From positions 168,783,621 through 168,817,951 of the forward strand of contig JBOZIK010000001.1 of NCBI GenBank assembly GCA_051453625.1: 34,331 nucleotides of DNA, in the 5' to 3' direction. Positions within the stretch are counted from its first letter, which is position 1. Each line of letters starts with the position of its first letter. The stretch comes from Welwitschia mirabilis (Eukaryota; Gnetophyta; Gnetopsida; Welwitschiales). The notes beneath the pieces were generated by a model. It saw nothing but the letters and a program-made list of their open reading frames with translations. It was not told the origin of the DNA and ran no database searches. This document shows, piece after piece, positions 18,810 through 27,850 of this stretch. The translations under genes and the position numbers were made by a program.

Positions 18810-20170
18810 CTATTGTTTAGCTGAGGCTGGGGTGTTCAGACCTAGAAAATAGCGTGGAGTGGCAGAACAATCAGAAGATAAAGGTTTTGTAAAAATATCA
18901 GCAAATTNNNNNNNNNNNNNNNNNNNNNNNNNNNNNNNNNNNNNNNNNNNNNNNNNNNNNNNNNNNNNNNNNNNNNNNNNNNNNNNNNNNNNNNNNNNNN
19001 NNNNNNNCTGTGTCCTATAAATAAGTGGGTATTGTAAATGCTTTGATATATCGAATAAAAGGGTTTCTCCCAATATTTCTTCACATACCCTTTTTCTATT
19101 TAAAGTTTCTTACAAATCTTTACACAACTATCAGAAGTATTTGATCTTGTATGCAAAAAGGTTACCCCAGAAAATCTGGACTAGTCATCTACCATAACAA
19201 AGAAATAGTGTCTACCTGAAAGGGTGGTAGCTTGAACAGGACCTACGAGATTCACATGAATCAGATCCAATGGCTTGCTTGTGGTGATGTCACTCTTTCC
19301 TTTGTGAGAAGTCCTTGTTTGTTTTCCTTTCTGGCAAGCATCACATAAGCCTTTGTGAGTGAAGGATAATTTTGGTAAGCCTTAACAATCTCAATATGAC
19401 AGATTTTCTTCAAGTTGTCAAAGCTTATGTGCCCTAATCGTTCATGTCATAGGACATGCTCTTGAATTTGAGCTCAAAGACAAACTGACTTCTTTGACTG
19501 ATTGACACAATACACATTTCTTGACTTGTTGCCTCTTAACAAAATCTGATTAGTCTCACCATGTTTAACAACACATTTGTTTGCATCAAATAGAACTTTA
19601 TGACCCTTGTCGCATATTTGACTAATACTCAATAAATTATGCTTGAGACCATTGACAAATAAAACATCATTTATATTTGGTAAGTTACCTCCACCTATGC
19701 TTTCTATCCCTTCAATTCAAGCTCTTCCATTATCTCCAAATGTTACTTCTCCTCCATCGTATGCCTTGAACTTGATGAAGTTAGATTTGTCACCTGTCAT
19801 GTATCTAGAACAACCACTATCAAGATACCAAGAAGTATGATTAACAAACCTTTAAAGCAATTTGAATAAGAAGACTCTTTGTGGAGGCCTTTGGAATTTG
19901 TGTCACGCGCTTGTTATTTTTTACATTTTGAATAGGTTTTGGGGAGAATTTAAATTGAGAGACTAGCCTTCAATAAGAAAACCAGCTTTTGCGAAAAACA
20001 CAATCAAGTTTTGAGTGACCTCTTTTGTTGCAATAATGACAAGTGATATTTACTAGAGAGGACTTTGAAGTGAACCTGTTTGAGGATCTATGGGTGATGA
20101 CCTGATTAGGCCATTTATTGGTCCAATTTTGAATTCTTTTAGTTTGCTTACTTCTTCCTCTACCAAAACA
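18810..20170 (-). pseudogene. Copia pol of SIRE-like element, internally deleted
   Basis: Read right to left. A second CCHC knuckle (CHYCNKRGHSKLDC, about 20000-20043) closes Gag or opens Pol. Protease: WYLDSGCSRYMTGDKSNF (19789-19835). GAG-pre-integrase: HERLGHISFDNLKKI (about 19402-19446) and, after a frame change, CDACQKGKQ (19318-19347). Integrase start: VNLVGPVQ and MVDD-x-SRF (about 19175-19250). Near 19075-19090 this jumps to ISKHLQYPLIYRTQ, which fits the end of copia RNase H; after the 100-N gap comes FADIFTKPL, its usual last motif. Most of the integrase and all of the reverse transcriptase are gone. Several stops also occur. Confidence 0.85.
18908..19007. other. Assembly gap, 100 N
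   Basis: The flanks are consecutive RNase H segments normally about 85-90 bp apart, so true missing length may be close to 100 bp although 100 N is also the unknown-size placeholder. Confidence 0.9.
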
Positions 20171-21522
20171 TCACTCCCTAGAGGTTTGAGGGTTCTGCTT
20201 AAGTCTACTTCTTAATTCCTCAATTTCCTTTTCTTTGGCTTCTAGCTTCTCAATTAAGTTTTTGTTGTCTTTNNNNNNNNNNNNNNNNNNNNNNNNNNNN
20301 NNNNNNNNNNNNNNNNNNNNNNNNNNNNNNNNNNNNNNNNNNNNNNNNNNNNNNNNNNNNNNNNNNNNNNNNTCTTTGGCTTCTAGCTTCTCAATTAAGT
20401 TTTTGTTGTCTTTCTTCAAGTTGTTCACTTTGAGAGCTAAGTTTTGGCATTCCATGTAGAGTTCCATTTCTATTTCGTTAAGAGGTTCTTCACAATCAAA
20501 AGAATCGTGAGGGGGTGAAGTACATGCCTTTTTGTTAACAAATGCTATGAGAGAGATTCTACCTTTTTTGGGTTCTGAGTTGTGATCACTTTTGCTTTCA
20601 TCATCATCCCATGTTGCTGATAGTGTTTTCTTGCCTTTGGGAAAACATTTGAAGTGTGACCAAAGCCTTTGCATGAGTAGCACTGAATGTCCTGTTTTCC
20701 TTCATCCTTTCTTTTTGATGGTCTTCTAGATTGACTCCTGTTGTGTCTACGTTGCATAAACAGTTTGAATCTCTTGGCTAGAAGAGCCACTTCATCATCA
20801 TTGTTCAGCTTTTGATCAGATCCTTCTTTGTCATCAGCATTTTCGTGAGTTATTTAAAGAGCTACACTTTCCTTCTTTAGCTTTCCAAACTTCAGTTCAA
20901 AGGTGTCTAGGTTTCATTGAAGTTCATCGATCTTTATGAGGTTCAGGTCCTTACTTTCCTCAATAGTAGTGACCTTAGTTTCAAATCTCTTTGGTAGAGA
21001 TCTTAAGGCTTTACAAACTACCGTTGATTCTTTAATCTGCTCACCTAAGGCACACATTGAATTAACAATATCTTTTAGTTTTGCAAAGAAGTCATTAATA
21101 TCTTCATCTTCCTCCATTCTGAGATCTTTAACTAAGTGATGAGCATTTGCAGTTTAGCCTGTTAGGCTTGTTCCTTTATAGGTTGTCTAAAGGATGTCCG
21201 ATGCTTCTTTTGCTATTGTGCAATTTACTATTCTTTTAAAATCTTCTGGTCCTATGGCATAGAAGATTGCATTTAAACCCTTGAAGTTGCGCGAGGCTAC
21301 ATTTTTCTCTTCAGGAGTCCATTTGTCCTTTCTCTTTGAAGATGTGATATTAGTTGAAGGGTCCTGCATAGTCGGAAGAGAATATCCATTAGTGATTGAA
21401 TCCCATATATCTAGATTGATAGATTGAACAAAGACTCTTATTTTGGCTTTTCAGTAACCATAGTTGGTTCCATCAAAAAATGGTGGCCTTGTAACTAAGT
21501 TGCCTCCAGATGGTTGACTCAT
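20171..21522 (-). pseudogene. Copia gag of SIRE-like element (UBN2, CCHC)
   Basis: Gag starts at an ATG at 21520-21522 (MSQPSGGNLVTRPPFFDGTN), 48 bp inside the PBS. DUF4219-like start and UBN2 capsid follow: WTPEEKNVASRNFKGLNAIF (about 21270-21330) and EDINDFFAKLKDIVNSMCAL, then SLPKRFETKVTTIEESKDLN (about 20930-21010). The first zinc knuckle begins CYSCKGFGH (about 20675-20702), but a one-base shift right after the His moves the last Cys to another frame. The tail is a Lys/Glu-rich coiled coil (KKDNKNLIEKLEAKEKEIEE). Stops occur at the usual Trp of the N-terminus, near 21190, and at several other places. In this region the gap at 20273-20372 is flanked by duplicated sequence. Confidence 0.9.
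20232..20413. other. 100-N gap with identical 41-bp edges
   Basis: Bases 20232-20272 and 20373-20413 are the same 41 bp, directly on each side of a 100-N run. Contig ends that overlap but were not merged give exactly this picture; the gap and one copy are probably artefacts. The encoded coiled-coil segment (KDNKNLIEKLEAK) would then occur once. Confidence 0.85.
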
Positions 21523-21570
21523 TTTCTAGGGTAAAGAAGCACAGACCTCTTAGGATCTATTACTCAGCAT

Positions 21571-21582
21571 GGCTCCGATACA
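21571..21582 (-). other. Decayed primer-binding site of SIRE-like element
   Basis: The minus strand reads TGTATCGGAGCC, two changes from the standard tRNA-Met PBS TGGTATCAGAGCC, and lies two bases from the LTR-B end. Confidence 0.8.
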
Positions 21583-21584
21583 AT

Positions 21585-22606
21585 TGATAACAGAATCAAC
21601 CCTAGAGAGGGGTGAATAGGGTAAACTTTAACCTCAAACAAAATTAATTCAATCAAATGAAAACAGATAACCCAATGAAAGCACAAATTATTAATGGTGG
21701 AGAGACACCACCTTTCAGCTTTCATGACACCGTGTCTTAAGCTAGCTTAGATTAACCTCGATCAGTGGTTTTCAGGCTCACTAATAACCTTTTACAATCA
21801 CCAGTAGATGCTAGGGTTCATTCACAACTGCAAGAGACAAATGGGATTGGAAATGTGCACAGGTGCATAGATGTGATCCACAAGTACAATGCAAGGTTAG
21901 CTCTCTGTAGCTTGATCAGAAAAGGAGCTTCACAATGATTACATGATCTAACAGTAAATCAAGTCTAGCACAATTCTTTTACTGTAACAATGGCATTTTT
22001 CTTATTTTTAACGTTAGAACAGTGACTGGAAAATTACCGTTCATAGAATTTAGTGCGGATCTTCTATTCCTAGGTCCGCTTTGAGGAGCGTGATGTGTTG
22101 TAATGGCTAATAACATAACACACTTGTTCGACCTCAACCTTCATTCGGTCGCCATCATGAGTTTCAGTATTGTGCTTCTTCAGATTTTGCTTCGGTCGCC
22201 CTCAAGATATTTCTCGGTCACCCTTAATTGGTTCAAATCTTAGTAAAAATTGTGTAGCCCTTGTAAACAAGTTTGGTCGCTCGTTTTGTGATCGGCTGAT
22301 ATTTCTTGGATGACATCCGGTCACCCTTGCTAACATGCTCGGTCACTTGTTCTATAATCGGCTGATATTTCTTTGATGAAATCTGACTGCCTTTGCTAAC
22401 AGGTTCGGTCGCCTGTTCTGTATTGGCTGATTTTTTTGGGTTGCATCCGTTGCCCCGATAGAGCGTGTGGTTGCCCGCATCTAATGCAGTTCTTTTTATG
22501 TGATAATCCGGTCGCCCTCAGCCCTCAGGAATGGGTCCAGTCGCCCTTACATGAAATTCTCTGTAAAACATGTTATCTACAAAAGCTCCAAAACTCGTCG
22601 CTATCT
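21585..22606 (-). repeat. 5' LTR of SIRE-like copia element (LTR-B), outer end lost
   Basis: Matches LTR-A (15853-16928) from its PBS-side end to about 22606, where similarity stops about 50 bp before the expected TGTTGG start. What follows is gag of another copia element. The LTR's U3 tip and the target-site duplication are therefore missing, probably through a deletion that also removed part of the host element. Confidence 0.9.
22126..22546. repeat. Paired GGTCGCCC octamer array in LTR-B
   Basis: Seven pairs, orthologous to those in LTR-A: 22126/22147, 22194/22216, 22253/22275, 22319/22341, 22385/22407, 22449/22469 and 22510/22539. Spacing is 20-22 bp except in the last pair (29 bp), where a 7-bp duplication (CCCTCAG twice) accounts for the excess over 22. 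Pair period is 59-68 bp. Confidence 0.85.
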
Positions 22607-22611
22607 TCTGA

Positions 22612-23309
22612 TACTTCTTCTTCTTGGGTTGATCTAAGAGCTGTGTTTTTCATTCTAGGCATATGTTATCGATGGTCATGTCAAACATTTTCAAGGTTCC
22701 TTCCTTAATCTTCAAGGTGTCATCATCCTTGATTCCCTTTATCATTGTTATCATAGTTCTATGTCTTCATAGAAGAGACCTCAGAATTTTTCTTACACCA
22801 TTGTTTTTAGGAACGGTTTCTTCAAGTCCTAACATGTTGTTGGCTAGTCATTGAGTTTAGTCAAATATCCTTGTAATGTTTCATCTTTTGCCACCTTTAA
22901 ATTCTCAAATTGAGTAATGAGCCAGCATATGCAGTTTGACCTTGTGAGTTGACTTGTTCCTTCCTCTAAGTTCTTCTAGACGTCTTTAGTAGGCGTAGTG
23001 CATTCTGTGATTTAGTTGCACTCATTAGGGCACTTGGAGCAAAATAGGTCACTCATGGTCTTTGCATTTGAGGTGGCATGTATCACACTTCTTATAATAA
23101 TCAAACTAGATTGCCTTTCCCAACAAAATGATATTCCCACTCATCGCTTTTCTTGGAAGATAGTGCCCTTTTGCTATGGTTTGCTAAATATCATAATGAA
23201 CTAGTTGCATGAATATCAGTATTCTTGTCTTGCAGTAGGCATAATTTGAATTGGTAAACAAGGGAGGTCTAGATATTGAGGTTCCCTCTTGGTTTATGGT
23301 AAGGACCAT
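22612..23309 (-). pseudogene. Copia gag of an older element, heavily decayed
   Basis: From an ATG at 23307-23309 the minus strand reads MVLTINQEGTSISRPPLFTN and then SNYAYCKTRILIFMQ, the plant copia Gag start with Cys where Trp is usual. After stops and shifts come KLHMLAHYSI, KILRSLL and IKDDDTLKIKEGTLKMFDM, remnants of the UBN2 capsid region. It ends at the truncated LTR-B. A PBS and LTR lie to its right, so this is the 5' part of an element into which the SIRE-like element at 15853-22606 inserted. Confidence 0.75.
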
Positions 23310-23359
23310 GATATGTATTGAAGCCCAAGGTAGTTAAACATAGAAATGTTAGCAACATA

Positions 23360-23371
23360 ACTTTGATACCA
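23360..23371 (-). other. Primer-binding site of older copia element
   Basis: The minus strand reads TGGTATCAAAGT, two changes from the tRNA-Met PBS. It is two bases from the LTR end at 23374. Confidence 0.75.
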
Positions 23372-23373
23372 AT

Positions 23374-23760
23374 TGAAACAAGAGCTGAACCCCTATAGGG
23401 GACATGCATGGGGTTGCCATCATAAAGCAATTTGAAGTGAAATTTAAAAAAGAAAGGGGAAAAATGAAAATTAAAAAAAAAAGAAAAAACTTGATTTGGA
23501 AAATCATAATCGAGCTACTTGCTTAAATGAAACAAAAAATTACCTAGAGTGCATACAAAAAATAAAATAGACAAAGAAAACATGCACACTAGATTTGATA
23601 GTAATTTGGCTATGTCAACTTCACTTTTAGGGCCTGCTTTCTATGACACCTTAGTTCCCTTAGCAATGATTTGAAATTATTGCAAAAATCTCTTAATGAA
23701 GTTTAAGAATCACCATTGTAATGTTTATTTAATGTTTAGAGAATGAGTCATCATGCATTG
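23374..23760 (-). repeat. Copia LTR of older element, partial
   Basis: Only the PBS-side end is clear (…TTGTTTCA on the minus strand). Inside, a block near 23585-23640 (TTTGATAGTAATTTGGC on the plus strand) corresponds to the similar block near 510-530 of LTR-1, as in many long plant copia LTRs. The outer boundary is not visible, so the right limit given is arbitrary. Confidence 0.5.
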
Positions 23761-24293
23761 TATAAAGTAGTATCTAATAAATTATGAATTATTACATGCA
23801 CAACTATTAATGTCTCTAATTAACTCCTTAAAGCAAAGTTGTATTATGAAAAGGTGTAATGATGAATGGACATAACAACTTAATCCACACATAAATAGTA
23901 ATGGGTTTTAGTTACAATAGTGCTTGTGATTTGGGAGCATTATAAATATATCAAATCCAAACTTTTGCTTCTACGAAAACAAAAGGAAATAACAGAATAA
24001 CTAGAAGATGATTCGTCATGTTATAATATGTAAAGAAGATATAAGGTAGCTTAACATTGACACTATCATTATAAGTTGCATGTTGTTATGTATTGTTTTC
24101 AATATAAGGAAAAGGGAATACACTAGTATGATATTCTTAAGCGACCTTTAAAAGGTCCTCCATGTGCTTGACAAGGCACCTATAGTGTTATCGCCATCAC
24201 CCATACTATGGAGGGGAGAGAGCTTGCAATAAAGTCCATAATGAAGATGAGCACACATGTATGCCAATATGTCTTTAAGAGGTCGACTTGGCA
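23761..24293. other. No recognisable gene
   Basis: AT-rich DNA; may contain the rest of the older copia LTR, but no end is visible. A minus-strand frame running out of the HSP70 fragment reaches 24180 without known motifs. Confidence 0.4.
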
Positions 24294-24592
24294 GTCGTGT
24301 TGAGTAAGCCTAAAACATATGTTAACAATGATGCTTTGCAACTCATTTTGGGGTAGATGCATCCTATTGGCCTCCTTAATGTTGCTTTGGAACTTCTTAG
24401 CTTTCTCAATCATTTTGTTGATCTTTGAAGGAGTGAGTTTGCCACCATCATTGGAGATGATGATTTGGTTGCTCGTCCCATTGGAACCATCCTTTGGAGA
24501 AACCTCACAATCCCATTTTCGTTCAATTGGAATACAACTTTGAGGTTGGGAACTCCTTGTTAGTTGGCAGTGATGCCTGTCAGCTTGAATGC
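24294..24592 (-). pseudogene. HSP70 chaperone fragment (substrate-binding domain)
   Basis: HSP70 proteins are ATP-driven chaperones of about 650 residues; this piece covers about 95 residues around the join of the peptide-binding beta domain and the helical lid. On the minus strand: FKLTGI (24572-24589; family F-E-L-T-G-I), GVPNLKVVFQLNENGI (24508-24556; family GVPQI-V-F-IDANGI), then after a one-base shift EVSPKDGSNGTSNQ (family VSAEDKTTG), IIISNDGGKL (family ITITNDKGRL) and INKMIEKAKKFQ, NELQSIIVNI (family IEKMVQEAEKY, NALENYAYNM). A stop lies in the usual APRG position. No other part of HSP70 was found nearby. It lies between two transposons and looks like a captured fragment or processed pseudogene. 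Confidence 0.75.
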
Positions 24593-24699
24593 ACTGATAG
24601 CTATTATGAATGAGGCCTATGAAAGGTACTAATGGTGGAAATTTTAACTGTGTTAGAACGCTACATATTCTTGAGGGAGACAAGATAAGATTAAGTTGG

Positions 24700-25961
24700 A
24701 GTTGGACTCAAGAATGCAAGAAATGGGGTAGTAACAAAACTACTCCTACTTGCAATCACCCAATAACGCAAGCCGCAACAATACTGTAACAACATCATTG
24801 CCTAACAACTACATCCAACAAGGCCTTTGATTGTAGCTATTGCCATTTATGATCATCTAGCAATGCCAAATGACCTTACCTTTTCCCTAGATTGTCGCCA
24901 CTTCATGTCGCTAGACGATGATACCTAGTGACGTCTTCTCTNNNNNNNNNNNNNNNNNNNNNNNNNNNNNNNNNNNNNNNNNNNNNNNNNNNNNNNNNNN
25001 NNNNNNNNNNNNNNNNNNNNNNNNNNNNNNNNNNNNNNNNNNNNNNNNNNNNNNNNNNNNNNNNNNNNNNNNNNNNNNNNNNNNNNNNNNNNNNNNNNNN
25101 NNNNNNNNNNNNNNNNNNNNNNNNNNNNNNNNNNNNNNNNNNNNNNNNNNNNNNNNNNNNNNNNNNNNNNNNNNNNNNNNNNNNNNNNNNNNNNNNNNNN
25201 NNNNNNNNNNNNNNNNNNNNNNNNNNNNNNNNNNNNNNNNNNNNNNNNNNNNNNNNNNNNNNNNNNNNNNNNNNNNNNNNNNNNNNNNNNNNNNNNNNNN
25301 NNNNNNNNNNNNNNNNNNNNNNNNNNNNNNNNNNNNNNNNNNNNNNNNNNNNNNNNNNNNNNNNNNNNNNNNNNNNNNNNNNNNNNNNNNNNNNNNNNNN
25401 NNNNNNNNNNNNNNNNNNNNNNNNNNNNNNNNNNNNNNNNNNNNNNNNNNNNNNNNNNNNNNNNNNNNNNNNNNNNNNNNNNNNNNNNNNNNNNNNNNNN
25501 NNNNNNNNNNNNNNNNNNNNNNNNNNNNNNNNNNNNNNNNNNNNNNNNNNNNNNNNNNNNNNNNNNNNNNNNNNNNNNNNNNNNNNNNNNNNNNNNNNNN
25601 NNNNNNNNNNNNNNNNNNNNNNNNNNNNNNNNNNNNNNNNNNNNNNNNNNNNNNNNNNNNNNNNNNNNNNNNTTTCTCAAATTGTGCATCATTTTACATT
25701 GTAGATTAATGATCTTATTTCTTATGTAAAATCTGATTTATAGTTTGAGATTATTGGGGTGACAGCCAATTAGATCCCTTTAGTGACTTGCATTAATGTA
25801 AATTAGATGCATTATTGTTCCTTTCAATGACAGTCTAATGTTTCTAATAGCAATTTGCATTTGCTCTGGTCTTCTCCTCCCTAACCTCTTTTCTTCACTC
25901 ATTATGGGATTGTTAAGTGATGTGAAACGCATGTTTTGAGACACACGATAGTTCCATCACA
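24700..25961 (+). repeat. Gypsy (Athila-like) 5' LTR, mostly in a gap
   Basis: The LTR end is AGTTCCATCACA at 25961, before the PBS, matching the minus-strand copy. Just right of the gap, TTTCTCAAATTGTGCATCA matches 11877-11895 of that copy. Left of the gap, DNA with CTACTTGCAATC and TCGCTAGACGA motifs resembles the GCTACTTG-rich part of the other LTRs. The left boundary is a guess; the 731-N gap at 24942-25672 hides most of it. Confidence 0.5.
24942..25672. other. Assembly gap, 731 N
   Basis: Unresolved sequence inside the gypsy 5' LTR. Confidence 0.95.
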
Positions 25962-25964
25962 TTT

Positions 25965-25981
25965 TGGCATCATTGTTTGGG
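25965..25981 (+). other. Gypsy primer-binding site (plus-strand copy)
   Basis: TGGCATCATTGTTTGGG, three bases after the LTR end, aligned with TGGCGTCGCTGTTGAGG of the minus-strand copy. Confidence 0.7.
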
Positions 25982-26317
25982 AAGCCAAGTAGATCCTCTA
26001 AAGAGAAGAAGATCCTCAACCAAGGGTACAAGCAAGGTCAAGTCTTCCATGCTTTGTTTTGTATTCTTGGTAAATTTAAGTAGTGAATAAAGGAAGGGAT
26101 TGGTCTACCAAACTCTATCGTTTGATCACTTTACCTTTGCACAGTTTGTGTTTTTCTTTTCTTTGATTAAGAGGGAAACCACCTAGTACGAACCTAGTGA
26201 TTGAGGTGTTGTGCACTCCTATGCCTTGTGTCTGGTGGACTAAAAATTTTGCTCTTATTTGTGTTTCATTTTTAGTCTAATGAAAACTTGGAGCAGCTAC
26301 CATTTACATTTCATCAT

Positions 26318-27230
26318 ATGCCTCAAGGATTGAATAGTGGTCAAAGATGGATTAGAAAAAATCATGAGAGAAGGATTATTTGATTTCAGGCAATCTCATG
26401 ATCCTAGGCCAAACTCGCAAATAGAAGATTTGTACCAACTCTCTTTTGTTAGTGAAGTTAGTGGAATCCACTCATTTAAACCCTTTCACTAAAGTTGAAC
26501 TTGATAGTGGAGAATTTGAAGAGATTCCTAACAATGATCAATTTCCTTCCCCTATCTAATTCACCAGTATCTCCATTTAATAAAGCTCCTTCTCTAACTA
26601 GACTTTCCGATGCAATAATTGTTTCTTTCAACAATAAAATGAGTACTTCAACTAACCCTATTGCCTTAAAAAGACTTATTATTAAATCAGAAAAATAGGG
26701 CTAATAATCCAATTCTTCTTTGAGTCAGAGAGGATGTAGAAATTCATAATCTTTCTCTGTACCCTACAACTCATGGTCATGATAATGAAGATCCCTATAG
26801 TCACCTCATCGAGATAGAACAAATTGCTAAAATAGCCGAAGAATAAGTAATAGTTGGAATATTCTTAAAAGTCTTTCCGATTACTTTTAGAGATAAAGCA
26901 AAAAGGTGGTCTAATTCTTCTTCCAACCAGAGTAGTTGCACATGCGAGAGAATGTGTGCAGCTTTATTGAATGGTACATGACTAGCCAAAAAATTTAGGC
27001 CAACCTACTCCCTTTGACATCTTACGATAGTAGTAAAAGAGAGTTGATGAAGAGTCAACACCTTGGATGAAGTGTTTAAGGCCAACTTGGGTATATGATG
27101 AGCGCATTAGAGAAATAATGAAGGGAATTGATATTAACCTACCTCTTTGGAAACCGTTTAGGAAAGAAGGTACTTATAGCCCAAAGCATATCTTTCCTAG
27201 CTAACAAAACACCCAAACATAAGGATCTAG
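26318..27230 (+). pseudogene. Gypsy (Athila-like) gag, shortened and decayed
   Basis: Starts at ATG 26318 (MPQGLNSGQRWIR), about 350 bp after the PBS, as in the minus-strand copy. The capsid motif EDVEIHNLSLYPTTHG and NEDPYSHLIEIEQIA lies at about 26725-26830, then FRDKAKRW (about 26888). From about 27000 to the protease only some 250 bp remain, against more than 1 kb in the other copy, so most of the Gag C-terminus, including any zinc knuckle, has been deleted. Stops and shifts are frequent. Confidence 0.8.
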
Positions 27231-27239
27231 GAGCGGCTA

Positions 27240-27511
27240 TTGTATGTGTGAGCTTACAAGGGAGTACAAAGTGAGGAAATGCTTAATTGACTTAGGAGCA
27301 AGTGTTAATGTCATGCCCCTTCAGGATACAACCTGACATAATACTTGAATTAGTAGATGCTTCCATTACAAAACTAGTAGGAATTATTAAGGACCTTGTA
27401 CTTCACATTAATAGAGGATTTTACATAACTGATTTTGTTCTCCTCCAAGTGGCTAAACAAGGTGGGTATCCATTAATTCTAGGGAGAGATTTTTCTGTCA
27501 TAGGCCATTGA
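27240..27511 (+). pseudogene. Gypsy protease domain
   Basis: Aspartic protease of the gypsy polyprotein. VRKCLIDLGASVNVMPL (about 27270-27320) carries the D-x-G-A-S active site (Leu in the variable position). ASITKLVGIIKDLVLHINRG and DFVLLQVAKQGGYPLILGRD follow; PLILGRDF is the conserved end block. A one-base shift near 27320 separates the two halves. A stop closes the frame at about 27510. Confidence 0.85.
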
Positions 27512-27599
27512 ATCATTGACAGAAGAATAGGAATGATGAAATTATCTTTTGGATAGATTAGATAAAAGAGATAGTAGATTCAATGATTAAAGATTTCAA

Positions 27600-27845
27600 A
27601 TTAATTTCATCTTCAACCTCTTGAAGAAATTTTGATTTTCGCTAATTACAAGTCTGTCCCTTCCTTAGTTTGTGCTAACAATGAAGACATTGTCATCCAA
27701 TCATCTTAAAACTCTTCCAATTCTTGTCAACTAAAGGAAGACCTGTTCAAAGAAAATTCATGTTCCTTTGATGAAGACCAAGAGAACATTTTTAAATCTG
27801 ACAGAAGGCAAATTTTGAAATGACTATTTAACCTTCTTTCAGATG
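27600..27845 (+). other. Linker between protease and reverse transcriptase
   Basis: Coding-like, hydrophilic linker with stops (EEILIFANYKSVPSLVCANN, then a Ser/Glu-rich part). No domain recognised; it is the usual spacer of Athila-like polyproteins. Confidence 0.5.
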
Positions 27846-27850
27846 AAGAA

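Noticed and set aside
20235-20459. A repeated coiled-coil unit in gag
   Set aside because: The two units are identical to the base and lie on each side of a placeholder gap, so contig overlap is the simpler explanation.
24918-25709. Long frames on both strands
   Set aside because: They span the 731-N gap and have only a few real codons at the edges.
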